64,000 nucleotides of DNA from Liolophura sinensis. Lineage: Eukaryota > Mollusca > Polyplacophora > Chitonida > Chitonidae. The stretch covers positions 12,088,281 to 12,152,280 of the forward strand of contig NC_088301.1 in assembly GCF_032854445.1 (NCBI RefSeq). Direction: 5' to 3'. Position 1 is the stretch's first letter. Every line of letters begins with the position of its first letter. Shown here in pieces: positions 1-10,140 of the stretch. Made by a program: the position numbers and the translations under genes. Below the pieces are notes generated by a model, which saw only the letters and a program-made list of their open reading frames with translations, ran no database searches and was not told the origin of the DNA.

Positions 1-197
1 ATTGGTCATAATGCTGACGCAGCAGGCATTATGGTGGGGGGAAACCCACGATCATCCGCAGGCTGCTGACACGTACCTTCCCACGTAAGACCGGAGAGGA
101 AGCCAGCATGAGCTGGACTTGAACTCACTGCGTCCGCATTGGTGAGAGACTCCTGGGTCATTACGCTGTGCTAGTGCGCTAACCAACTAAGCCACAA
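1..197 (-). repeat. tRNA-derived SINE, family A, left part cut by the window edge
   Basis: The tRNA-like head is at the right end (minus orientation): reading back from 197, a degenerate A box (tggcttagttgg) and a B box at gagttcaagtcc. The family A body follows (acccacgatcatccgcagg, attatggtgggggg). It lies in SNRPA1 intron 4. Confidence 0.85.
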
Positions 198-505
198 ATG
201 TTTGAAAAGAAAAGACAACACTAGAACAAATTTAAAGAAGCACTAAAAAAGCATCCCGTATAAAGTTTAAAAAAGCGTACCTTTTTATACATGTGATGTC
301 GCATAGCAGAGGTATTGCAGTTCAAAGTAAGCAAAATTGACCACATTCACGAAATTGAATGTGCTGCCATGATATCAGTTTCCATGCACGTCAGCAAAAA
401 ATAGTTATGGCATCTATTACATCTGTTTCCCCACCTGTTTTTTTTGTCTTTTCTCATAAGCCAAAGGTACCAGCAAAGCAGCCAAGAAGGATAAACTGTG
501 CTTAC

Positions 506-631
506 CTGAGATATTGTAGTGTTTTGACAGATGCCAAAGGGTCGATGTCTCCCAACTCCTGCACGCTGTTGTTTGTGAGAATTAAGGACTCTAAGTGAGG
601 AAGACCTTCTTCCAAATTCTCTGCAAATCGC
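506..631 (-). CDS. SNRPA1: SNRPA1 coding exon 4
   Basis: Completes V77 and encodes residues 78-118 (RFAENLEEGLPHLESL, LILTNNSVQELGDIDPLAS, VKTLQYL), ending in phase 2. The acceptor AG is at 633-632 and the donor GTAAGC at 505-500. The next intron continues toward the left edge. No exon 5 is seen in bases 1-499. Confidence 0.94.
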
Positions 632-3614
632 CTACAAAGATTGAAGTTCAACAAAGTAAATCAGATGGTGTAATTGTAAAGTGTGTTTCCACATGTGCAC
701 CATAAAACACGCTTTTATTTATTTATCTATTTGATTGCGGTCTTACCCTGTACCAAAGAATATTTCCCTTATACGACGATGACCTGCATTAAGTCAGTGA
801 GTGAGTGCTTGGAGTTTAACGTCATATTTAGCAATTTTTCAGTCATATGGCAACAAAGGAGTCCTCAGAGTGCACGTAATGTGCCTCCTTGTTGCAGGAC
901 GGATTTTGACTGCTCTTTTATCTATTGCTGCTTCACTGAGATGCCTTGCCGAAGGCAAGTAAGCCGCCCAACCCGAGCCATTATGCTGATACAGGTCAAC
1001 CAGTCATTGCACTATCCTCTTAATGCTGAATGCCAAGCGAGGAAGCTACAACTTCCTCTTTTTTAAGGTCTTAGGTGTGACCCAACCCAGGATTGACCCG
1101 GGATCTACCGCCTCCCGAAGTAGACGCTCTACCAAATGTACTATCGGAGCTAGTCCCCCAGCATTATGGTACATGATTCATACACGTCCATCTTAGACCA
1201 CGGTATTCGGTGGTAAAATTCAGTTAAAAACTGAATATTGGGGTAAAAAAAAATCACATCTGTGTTTTTCTGGTACAAATAATTTTTGGATAAAAACTGA
1301 ATTGCATTCGAAAGTATATGCGTAGGCCTATAGCGATGAGAGATATACATTTACTTAGATGGCTTTATGTACTTACACTATCCTGTTGTTGTTGAAGAGC
1401 AAACATTTGAGTCGTCGTAGTAATGGGAAGCCATCCACCTTTCTGAGGTCATTGTCTGAGAAATCAATTGTGTCGAACTGGTCCTACAAATCAAGTAAGA
1501 GATCCAGTCTGAATACAAGTATGTTTTTTAGATCAACGACAAGCACAATTTCAAAATTACCAGCAACATCCCACAACTAGTCAAAGCCATCTTGCACTCA
1601 GGCCTCTTATTTATGGAAAGACAGAAGGCCAACTCAGTGGCAGCAAAAATCCCCCAAGACTAATCAGACTAATCATCAAACATGATCATAAATCACTAAT
1701 GTAACTAGTGAAAAACAAACAAATATTATTGTGAGAAGGAAATAAAACTTCTACTTACCAATGTGGCACCAAGATTTTCAATGACTGGAATTTTGTAACC
1801 TAAAATGCACACAAAGCAATAAATACAACAGTTTTAAATGATAAAGATTACTGCCAAGACTCTTTAACTTGTCTACATATGTCATTCGCATGCTAAATAC
1901 TGGAGATTATCATCTATTCTAAATTTTAAAGTTACAGAGCCACTACCAGGTCGTATGTTTTATGACGCCTTACCACAATCACTTACGCCTGTTTGGTTAT
2001 TTATTTATTTGGTGTTTTATGCCATACTCAAAAAAAATTACAATGGTGGCTATAAACATTATGGTGGGGGGAGTTCATGGGGGAAAGGTCGCTAGCTAAG
2101 CAGTGGTAGAGTTTCCCACTGATCACATGCATCAAGTTTGCTATATACATGTACAATGGCTACACTTTAGAGACCACTAAAATTTTTATATTTCTGTATA
2201 AAAGTAAAATTTTTCAGATGTGGAGCAATAATTCATGTAGAATCAAGAACAAATCACCCCTTTCTCAAATGATGCGATATTCTCACTTGGCACTTAAAAA
2301 CTTTAACTGTCAAGTAAATATTTACTGAGAGATATTTCATTTCATATAGTTACAGTGGCAATGTGGGGAAACTATGACTAGGGAGTGGGCTTCCCCAGTG
2401 TTTCTGCTTCTCATGGAGTGCAGTTGTATCAAGGTCAAAATCGGAAGGTAAGGGGACAAACTTCCGGCTCTGAACTGGCCAGCATTTGCACAGATGGTAC
2501 ATACTTTAGATCAGTAATGGTTGGAGCAGTTGAGACTAGGACAACCATGTCATACAATGGAGAACATCGGTATGTTGAGGACAACACACTGAGAACTCTG
2601 GAGTGCACAGAAAGTCAATTGTTGCATATTCAGGGTTATGTGGCTACAATGTACAAGATGGCTGCTATGGCAGTGACAACCAGTGCCACAGCCACAGCTG
2701 TTCTAATGGTTGCTGAACTGTCGCAAATGATACCCGGTTCAATGTCCGAAGTTCGTTCCCACACCAAACCGATATGTTTGGCATCCAAACATATTTCATT
2801 ATTGTCAACACTTAAAAACATGAAAAATTAAAAAATAGCGTGGAAACCTGACACCTAATCGCACAATTGCTGCTATATCTTAGTAGAAAAAAAAAACTTT
2901 TGTTCACAGTACAGAATATACCACAACTACCACACAGAATTTGGCCATTCATGAACTGTGATAAAGACAACATGGTGCTGGTGGCCTGTTCAGGTGAGGG
3001 AGTGGGAAGTATTTCGTTTCTACCAAGATACAGCAGTAAGGTGGGGGGCTTTCCCAGTGTTTCTCCTTCACGCGGAGTGATGGTGTAGCAATGCCTGGCA
3101 TATATTGAACGGTGTGGAGACAAACTTTGAAGCAGGTAGCATTTGCGGCGATTGTAGACACAGTAGATCAGTAACCTTCGGAGCAGTTGTAGCTACCATC
3201 ACCAAAATGGCAAAACAATTGATTAATTTTTGGTTTACGTCAGACTCGAGAATATTTCACATATAAGCCGGTGCTAAGCTTTATGGTGGGAGGAAGCCTA
3301 GCAGAGCCCGGAGAACCTATGACCATCCACAGGTGCTGCAAGACGGCAAAACAATCATCTTAGCATCTGAATTTCGGGCTAGAATAGCTGCACCAAGTAC
3401 TCGTAATTCTTTGTTACACGCAATCCAGAAATCGTTTTCGGCGATCAAAAAAATACGTGCGACACGCCTGAATATGACTTTTGAAGTTATTGTTTAATTT
3501 GTTGTTGTTGTTGTCCTCGTTGGTGAACTTACCTCTCAAGTCTAATTCTCTATCTCGCACCGGATTCGTAAACTGTGCCGATTGTTCTATCAATTCTGCA
3601 GTAAGCTTGACCAT
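506..3614 (-). CDS. SNRPA1: U2 small nuclear ribonucleoprotein A' (partial, four 5' exons)
   Basis: U2A' is a leucine-rich-repeat protein of the U2 snRNP. In the family it binds stem-loop IV of U2 snRNA together with U2B'' and works in branch-site recognition in the nucleus. Four exons read on the minus strand join in phase: 3614-3533, 1799-1759, 1483-1377 and 631-506. They give about 118 residues. The start MVKLTAELIEQ, then RDRELDLRG, then YKIPVIENLGATL, then the LRR stretch DFSDNDLRKVDGFPLLRRL and LILTNNSVQELGDIDPLAS, match the vertebrate protein closely. The family length is about 255 residues, so the second half, including exon 5, lies left of the window. All visible introns are GT-AG. 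The same frame is open upstream to another Met at 3698, but the family starts at MVKL, so I place the start at 3614. The next gene lies 6.3 kb away, head to head. Confidence 0.95.
712..793 (-). repeat. Family A SINE tail fragment
   Basis: A ttta-rich tail, then a diverged gatt-gcggtctta-ccctgtacc core and caaagaatatttcccttat, as in the 3' end of family A. It abuts the family B SINE that follows, in SNRPA1 intron 3. Confidence 0.65.
794..1157 (-). repeat. tRNA-derived SINE, family B, near full length
   Basis: On the minus strand it begins with a tRNA-like head near 1157: A-box-like ttggtagagcgtc and B-box-like ggtagatcccgggtcaatcc. It runs through a body with aaggaggcacattacgtgca and ends in the tail catatgactgaaaaattgct, acgttaaactccaagcactc. 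The same family occurs at 49640-50003 and, deleted internally, at 14480-14638. Confidence 0.8.
1377..1483 (-). CDS. SNRPA1: SNRPA1 coding exon 3
   Basis: Encodes residues 42-76 plus two bases of codon 77: DQFDTIDFSDNDLRK, VDGFPLLRRLK and LLFNNNRI. This covers LRR units of the L..L.L..N.I type. The acceptor AG is at 1485-1484 and the donor GTAAGT at 1376-1371. Confidence 0.95.
1759..1799 (-). CDS. SNRPA1: SNRPA1 coding exon 2
   Basis: A 41-base exon that completes codon 28 and encodes GYKIPVIENLGATL. The acceptor AG is at 1801-1800 and the donor GTAAGT at 1758-1753. It ends in phase 0. It is too short to be seen as an open frame on its own and was found by family similarity. Confidence 0.93.
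1998..2090 (-). repeat. Family A SINE, truncated and diverged
   Basis: Contains tatttatttatttggtg, ttttatgccatactcaa and cattatggtggggggag, which are the tail and inner body of family A in minus orientation. The tRNA head is missing. It lies in SNRPA1 intron 1. Confidence 0.6.
2375..2560. repeat. Unclassified repeat, copy 1 of 2 in SNRPA1 intron 1
   Basis: Shares a diverged series of blocks with 3035-3205: ggg-ctt-cccagtgtttct, ggagtg, acaaactt, agcatttgc, tagatcagtaa and ggagcagttg, in the same order and orientation. An open frame across this copy (2385-2831) shows no family I recognise. Confidence 0.6.
3035..3205. repeat. Unclassified repeat, copy 2 of 2 in SNRPA1 intron 1
   Basis: The partner of 2375-2560 with the same ordered blocks, 660 bases downstream. 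It could be a local duplication or two insertions of one dispersed family. Confidence 0.6.
3249..3350 (-). repeat. Family A SINE, partial
   Basis: gaatatttcacatataagcc, tttatggtgggagga and gcagagcccgga match the inner family A body in minus orientation. Head and tail are missing. Confidence 0.6.
3533..3614 (-). CDS. SNRPA1: SNRPA1 coding exon 1
   Basis: Encodes residues 1-27 and the first base of codon 28 (MVKLTAELIEQ to RDRELDLR). The donor GTAAGT lies at 3532-3527. The intron that follows is phase 1 and runs 3532-1800. Confidence 0.95.
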
Positions 3615-3760
3615 TTTGCTAAATAGCTGAAGTCCTGACGTATATACCTCACTGTTGATGATCCATTCATTTATCGAAAAACACAAAACAAATCCCAACC
3701 CTCAACGTGCACTGACCGACACTTCCGGTCTTGCGCCAATTTGTTCGAAGGGAGATAAAT
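3615..3760 (-). promoter_or_regulatory. Probable SNRPA1 5' UTR and promoter
   Basis: Just upstream of the SNRPA1 start, ACTTCCGG at 3721-3728 is an ETS-family consensus (CCGGAAGT on the coding strand). A CCAAT pentamer lies at 3736-3740. ETS sites near the start are typical of housekeeping genes. No TATA box is evident. The start of transcription is inferred only, probably between 3640 and 3720. Confidence 0.45.
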
Positions 3761-4564
3761 CAGTAAAACAGGATTCTGAGCATTAAATCTCCCCTGTGGA
3801 CATTCTAAGGGAGGTAAATCAATAAAATATTAATTTAAAGACACCGATCGTCTCCCCTGCACTATAAACCAATGTGTACTCCAGACTTGACATTGCCAAA
3901 ATGAACATGACTAAACTGTGATAGGTGGTTTGCGACTTTGAGCCCGTGATGGGTTTCTCGGTTTTATTTGCTACTATCTATGCATCTACATGAACAGTTA
4001 GAAAAAGACACCGACTGAAGTAAACTGACAAGAGATCGGTTATGTGTGACCATTTGCCATGTGTGACACTGTCGTCGCTGCTCTGGATTTACCGTACTCT
4101 CTGCGCTGCACATCTTTGACATTATTGAATTGCATTATTTTTAAAGCAATCAAAGTGAAGTTTGCAGCATTATTTAGCCCTCAGTAGAACCCACGTTTCG
4201 TTTGCACACGCGTGTTGCCGAATTACGAGAATCTTTAGGTATAAGCACAGTTAATTCTTCCTTCACGACGATGGAAGAAGTAGGGGCCTACTCTCGGTTT
4301 TACATAGACCTGCTACATATAACTGTAAATCGGCCCGCAAAAAGCTGTCCGTAAGATATATTTTTCTTATTGTGCTATTTTTTTTTCTTTTCTTTTGAGA
4401 ACATTTTTGTTGGCGTGCACCTATAGGCCTACTTTGCTTCATTAGTGAAACATGTGAAACCACTGAGTTGTATACTGTATATTTACGTCTGTCTCGCTGG
4501 CTCAGTTTTATAAAGCGTCTGTCTTGCTGGCTCAGTTGTTTAAAGCGTCGGTCTCGCTGCCTCG

Positions 4565-4935
4565 CATCACTATATATATGTATGCTTGGGGTTTAAGGCC
4601 GTAGTTAACAATTTTTCAGTCATATGAAGATGAGGAGGCATTAGGTGTCTGTGTCTTCTTGTGGCAAGGCCTGTCCATGCCGCCAAAGTGCTGCCGCCAC
4701 TGAAGTATCATACCGAACACACCAGACATGAAACATCACCCATCACGTTATACTGACACCCTACCTAGTCACATTATACTGACATCGGGCCAACCAGTTA
4801 AATTTTCCTTGCTCTATCTCTTTAGTGCTGAGCGCCAAGAGAGGCAGCAGAAAATACAAGTTTCATAGTCGTTGGTATGACTCGACATGTGTTTGATCCC
4901 CGGATCTCCCAACATTGTGGCCGACGCTCTAATTA
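4565..4935 (-). repeat. tRNA-derived SINE, family C
   Basis: Minus orientation. The head near 4935 has a tRNA-like B box around gggagatccggggatcaaac. The body carries gtatgatacttcagtggcgg and gaggtaaa-like runs. The tail near 4580-4625 is catatgactgaaaaattgtt, shared with family B. Other copies are at 32068-32325 and 55105-55335. Confidence 0.7.
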
Positions 4936-5924
4936 TTAAGACAACGAAACGGCCCCGGTCACTATTCATGGCCTGTCGTATATAACATCTAATACAGGTG
5001 TTACTGTTACAGTTGATCAATAACAGTTGATCAATAACAACGATATTTATCTTAATGAGCACATTAAAATTATACGTTTGAAGGTATATCACTGTACTGT
5101 AACAACTGCTTTAGTAAACTTTTATAAACTGACTTAAGGCGTATTTTCAAAAAAGCTTTTCAACATAACTATAGGTGCACTATGTAAATGAAAATTCAAG
5201 TATGTGTAAATCTCTCACCTAGTAAATTTTCTATGTTCTAGTATCTCAAAACGTGAAATATTTGAGAAGTGAAAACTTAAATCGGATATAAGTATGTACA
5301 CGTGTCGTCTTATATACAGAACTGACTCGGTTTCAGTACCTCGCCATATATTCTGCATACATGCATTTTTGTATTACATAACTTCGTTCTACGTGAGAAG
5401 GGTCTACCAGCAACCTACGGATGATCGGGTTTTGTTTCATCTATATTTTATACATATGACATGACCCAATGCAATTGCAATGAGCGTTCCATTCGGCTGA
5501 CACCGACCGGAACTATATTTATTTGTCATCCCGTAAACAATTTCAACATACATGTGAGCTCTAATGATTTTGCCGAAATACAGACTCAACTATGCCAGAA
5601 GGTCCATGCACTGAAGACTGAACTAAGCCTATGCATTCCATACATGGTAAAGAGGCCTATTATATGACAATGATGTATATCTAGGCCTACTGTTGGCCTA
5701 TGAATTACAGGTATATAGGTACAGAATGTTCACAAATACGATGACGCAAGCATTGGATTATCCAACCTTTGTGACTTTGCCACACCAGGACATGCATAAG
5801 GATGTGCCTGAGTATATAGGGTCAAGTGGATACCGAAATCATGACGCACGTGCTCACGAGAGCTAACCACAGGGTACGATAAACCGAAGTCACGGAAAAC
5901 CAGCCAGTCCTTTCAGATACGCGA

Positions 5925-6195
5925 CGTTGATGACGCGCAAATACAGGACGGCAAGAGCAAGTCTACATCCGGGCCTCTGGAGGACCGTTAGGGCCTTTAA
6001 GATGTATGCCATGTTACTTAGTCACAAATGCTCGATGGCAAGTAACGTTCATATTCGGGTTATGACAGACCAGCAGGGCCTATAAGGTGTATACATGTAC
6101 CAAATTATACTGACACACAAATACTGGTTGGCAAATAATGTTCATATCCGGGTCTATACATGAAGACCAGTACTGAGCCTTCAGCATGTTCTGTT
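5925..6195. repeat. Degenerate tandem triplicate, unit about 90 bases
   Basis: Three successive units share the order cacaaatac/tgc, ggcaag-aa, gttcatatccggg and accag/g, then agggccttta-g or agggcctataaggtgtata. They start near 5937, 6023 and 6116. Divergence is high, which suggests an old duplication. Confidence 0.6.
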
Positions 6196-7214
6196 AGTCC
6201 CCGAAATAAAAAATATTGTATAAAAATGTACCACAGCTGTTAAAGTTTGGTATCTTTAATTAGACAAACAGTTCAGTAACATATCAATAACAATAAGACA
6301 TATGACAAAGGAATGCGGTGTTCGTTGAACATCGATTAAAGATGCATGTGTAATATGTGGAAAATATCGCTCCAATGTCCAAAACGAAAGTACAATTATG
6401 TCAGTATCATGCGAATGCTTTGAATCCTACTCTTTTCGCAAAACGTTCAAAACGAGGTTGGACTACAGACGGGCTCCTGTTCAAACGGCACGGCTAAGTT
6501 CACCCCACGCTGATGGTAGTAATTTAGGCGCCTACCAAGCATTTAAACATTTATGTAAATGTTCATCACGTGACTGATGCCACAAATCTGTAAACCACAA
6601 TTTCACCTCAAAGCTACATATATAGTCAGACTAATTTTAACCCTCATTTATAGGCCTAATCTTACAAATGTTCACTCTTGAATGTTATATTTCACACTGC
6701 AAATATTACGAGGAGTGACTGCCCTTATAAGAATGATCAGACCACTTTTATAGTGCTAGGGTTCTAAAACTCTTCAGTGTTCACATTTCAAGACCATTTA
6801 AAGTTAGTTGAGCAACATCTAAAAGAAACATTTTAAACAGACTTCAAAAATTCAAATTGCTTTCCAAAACGCACTGAACTAGATTCACACGCATATCTTC
6901 ATGACATAAGTAATCGATGGATTTCCGAAACTGTACCAAGTTTCCTACGGAGGTAAATAGGGCCCAGCTATGACAACGCGAGCACCGCAGAACAAATGTA
7001 AAAAGCGAACGTAGTCATCCAGGGCCACAGGGCATGCAGCTACCAGTACCACTGTTTTGTTATTTATTTATTTGAATGTATTTATTTTTTCGTTTCTGAA
7101 CGTCGTACTCAAGGTCCACAATGTCAGTGAGTTTTATAGGTGGACGACGACCGGATTGATTACGTAGCCACATTGTATATATGAACAGTTGCAAAATAAA
7201 TGCGCAACTGAGAT

Positions 7215-7500
7215 GCATATTTTTTTTTATCGACAACTTATATTCTAGCATGGAACACGATTTGAATACTGATTGCACGCATTCCCCTAGAACATGCCTT
7301 TCCAACATCATTGAAAAGTGTTGACAGCGTCTCTTTGCATGATCCCATCCTGATTTCGTACTTTATAGGCCTATAGGCCTACTTTCTTAACTCCTTTGGT
7401 GGTTAGTGTTGTACGTCGTTTTGAGAAGTAGCCTTGCGATTATTGACTTAGAACGTCCATATAAATTGACGACTGCATGGTAGGCGAATGTCCAGCTCGA
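7215..7500. repeat. Unclassified dispersed repeat, copy 1
   Basis: Collinear with 60425-60680. Shared blocks include atcgacaacttatattctag versus atcgaaaacttatatactag, gatttgaatactgatt, tttggtggtt-gtgtt and gattattg--acggaacgtcc-like runs. No coding potential is seen in either copy. Confidence 0.7.
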
Positions 7501-8399
7501 TGAACAGATTATATATCATTGTTTTGGTTGGCGAATCATTTTTTTGTAACATCAAATATCTTGCTCCCATCCATATATTCCATTGTCTATGTAAAAAAAT
7601 CTGAGATCCATTTTCTCTGTATGGGGTGAGCATTCAAAACTGTAATACTGCACGTGGGAGAGAAGTTGAAGGCATGTATAATTCATGACAGGTAAAACTA
7701 TCAACGAACCTAATGAACTCTTATGTGCCGCTATTTTGATGGCAGAAGTTTGTTTATCTGGTTGGATTCACAATTCAGTTGCTGAAAAAAAAGAAATTAA
7801 TTATGTTCTTTGGGCGAAGACGCGTTTAGAATGTACATGACGTTGTCTGTCACGTGTTTCCAAACGTGGAACGTTATGCGCGTCAGACCAACCTAATTTA
7901 TATCTTAGGCCTACACGTCCTGAAGCCTAAACGAGTATTAATATGGACAAACAAATTAATTAATGGCGAAGATCACAGCTCATCGTAATGAAAAAGCCTA
8001 TACAACTAATTAAGGAGAACCGAAGCAAAAGGTGATGATTTTACATTACCTGTAAAGTAAGCTGACAGACATGTAAGTTACATGATGTACATGCAACATA
8101 TCCTCTCATGAAAAATGTTAATTTAAGAAATAACGACTCTTTTATTTTGCCAGTATTGTTCATTTTAGACCAGTAAATGTGGATGAGTTGAAATTTTAGA
8201 ACAAGGCCTATAATATAATATTTCTTTTATTATTTATTTCTTCAGCGATGTTGAGTTTCATCTTTATGTGAGTTCAGTATTGTGTAAAATAATATTTCTT
8301 ATTTTGTTGTTTTCAACAATTTTATCTCGAACTGTCAAAACTATTTGGAATTCGACTGATTTATGGGCAAAATTTGTTCGATTGATAATAAAAAATGTT

Positions 8400-8710
8400 G
8401 AAAGGTTTCAGTTGTTTCATTGCAAAATAAGTGATGTATTTCTATGGCATATGCTCTGCATGTATAAGAGGGGATGTTTTTTTTTTTGGTCTGTTTTAGG
8501 TCAACATTAAAGCATGGTTTTCAATTCCACACTCACGTGCGTCATAGGCCTTTATGTTGAATGGATTCAGCAGATTTATTTCAAAATAAAGGCATAATAT
8601 AGCCGTTGGTGTATTTATGGGATATGCTCTGTATAAGAGCAGCGTTCTTTTTTCTACCTTTTTTCATGTCAAATTCAAAGCATGGTTTTCAATCTCACAC
8701 ACACGTTATA
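8400..8710. repeat. Local direct duplication, two units of about 140-170 bases
   Basis: 8400-8545 and 8570-8710 share tttcattgcaaaataa/atttcaaaataa, catatgctctg-tataagag, a T-rich run, gtcaa-attcaaagcatgg or gtcaacattaaagcatgg, and ttttcaat-ccacactcacg. The units are moderately diverged. Confidence 0.65.
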
Positions 8711-9814
8711 ACAACCTTGTCAAGGAAGAGTTTTAGTATGTGACATATAAGGTGTTAACGATCAACAGCACGAGTAATGATCAGTTAATGTATTCAAGTC
8801 ACGCGGGTTAGGCCTATATCCCCACGGGCTATATAAGATTCTTTTATTCACTGCCCAGTCGTCTGTGAAGTCTTAAGAAAGATGTCAGACGAGAGAAAAA
8901 CTTCAGTAAGAAAACTTTTTGCTGAAAACTTACTGATCCATGATGTATATAAAAAGACCGTGGAAAAAAAGAGAATAAAAATAGACTATTGGCGGGAGTG
9001 ATTGTGGATTTTACGCCGTTTGTTTCTACCCTATGGGCATTGCAACCCCTTTCGTTAAAAGTAGACTCGTCCGAGAAAACACAACAAGGACCACATGCTG
9101 ATGAACGTGGGTAGCGCACATCGGTCAACGGAAACTCCGTCTTGTATCACGTCCGAAACGGGCGGGGATGCTGTAGGTGATGTAGGGATGTTGAAGCCTG
9201 CATCGTACAGTTCACGTTAGAGGATATTTGTCCCGTGGCGAAACTTTGCACCCGTGGGCTACTTTATTTCACGGCTCTGTATAAACGGAATTAATTTTAC
9301 GGACATGCACGTGTGGTTGTGGAGCATGTGATATAGAACGACACGGTTGAGTTGTGTCGATTCATACGAGCTGTCTTATTTACTCACCCCGTGACCACAT
9401 AATAGGTGATTCAGGTATTCTTAACATATTTACGTCTACAGCGGCGTGCAAATCGTCAACTGTTGCCGGATAAGCTGTCAGTGTGTCTCGGTCCGTACAT
9501 ATAGGTAAATACCTGGCGAGGTGTGACCCTCGAAAGCGCGATACGTAGTACACTCATTCAAACGTCAAGTGAAACTGACTCAGGCGAGGCGAGCAAACTT
9601 GCAAAACTGTAAATTTCTTAACCAGGAACTGATATTCTGATTTTCTGATTTTTATGTACTCTTGACAAAGTATGTGTCATGGAAAGAACACCACCAAGAG
9701 CTGAGTAACGATTTGGAGGGGTACATTTATCACATCGGCGGAGTTCAAAGGACACGTGGATAGTATTGCGGCTTTAAAGGCTTATGTTGTAATATTTGAC
9801 GTTTCAGTGACCGG

Positions 9815-9860
9815 GACCGAGGTTATAAAACAAGTGTGTGGCTCGAGGGCTGACTGGCTG
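9815..9860 (+). promoter_or_regulatory. Candidate PLPP core promoter with TATA box
   Basis: TATAAAA at 9824-9830 lies 94 bases before the first ATG, in a locally CG-richer stretch. A start of transcription about 25-30 bases downstream would leave a 5' UTR of about 70 bases. This is inferred from spacing only. A further upstream non-coding exon cannot be excluded. Confidence 0.4.
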
Positions 9861-9923
9861 GCTGGGTGAGATATCCACACACACGCCCGGCTTTACGTGT
9901 GAAGTTTAACCATAACTTCCTAT

Positions 9924-10140
9924 ATGGCTCAATCTAATAACTGCGTCAAATCGGCAGTCCAGTCGACCTCCGTAAGCGGTAAAGGGAACTTGTCACTCCA
10001 GTTTGTCAATTGCCCCGGCGACAACAACGGGCGAGCAGGCGGCAGAAACAGCGCCATGAAGTCGGGCTGCTTCGGTCGCGCTAACCGTCTGAGGGTTTCC
10101 CCAGCACAGATCCTCTTTGATCTACTTATATTCGCCATAG
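9924..10140 (+). CDS. PLPP1/3-like: PLPP exon 1: N-terminal tail and start of membrane segment 1
   Basis: Codes for residues 1-72 and one base of codon 73. The first 55 or so residues are polar and Gly/Asn/Ser-rich and should be cytoplasmic. Hydrophobic [14 protein letters not shown] then opens membrane segment 1. An in-frame TGA at 9900-9902 precedes the first ATG at 9924, which has G at +4 but a weak -3 T. A second in-frame ATG at 10056 (Met45) has G at -3 and would give a tail closer in size to vertebrate PLPPs, so the true start could be either. The donor is GTAAGT at 10141. Confidence 0.88.

Larger units (their letters stand above)
3761..9814. other. Intergenic region between head-to-head SNRPA1 and PLPP
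   Basis: No coding exon is recognised on either strand. It holds one SINE (4565-4935), a degenerate triplicate (5925-6195), a segment homologous to the right part of the window (7215-7500) and a local duplication (8400-8710). The open frames here are short and lack family features. Confidence 0.7.
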
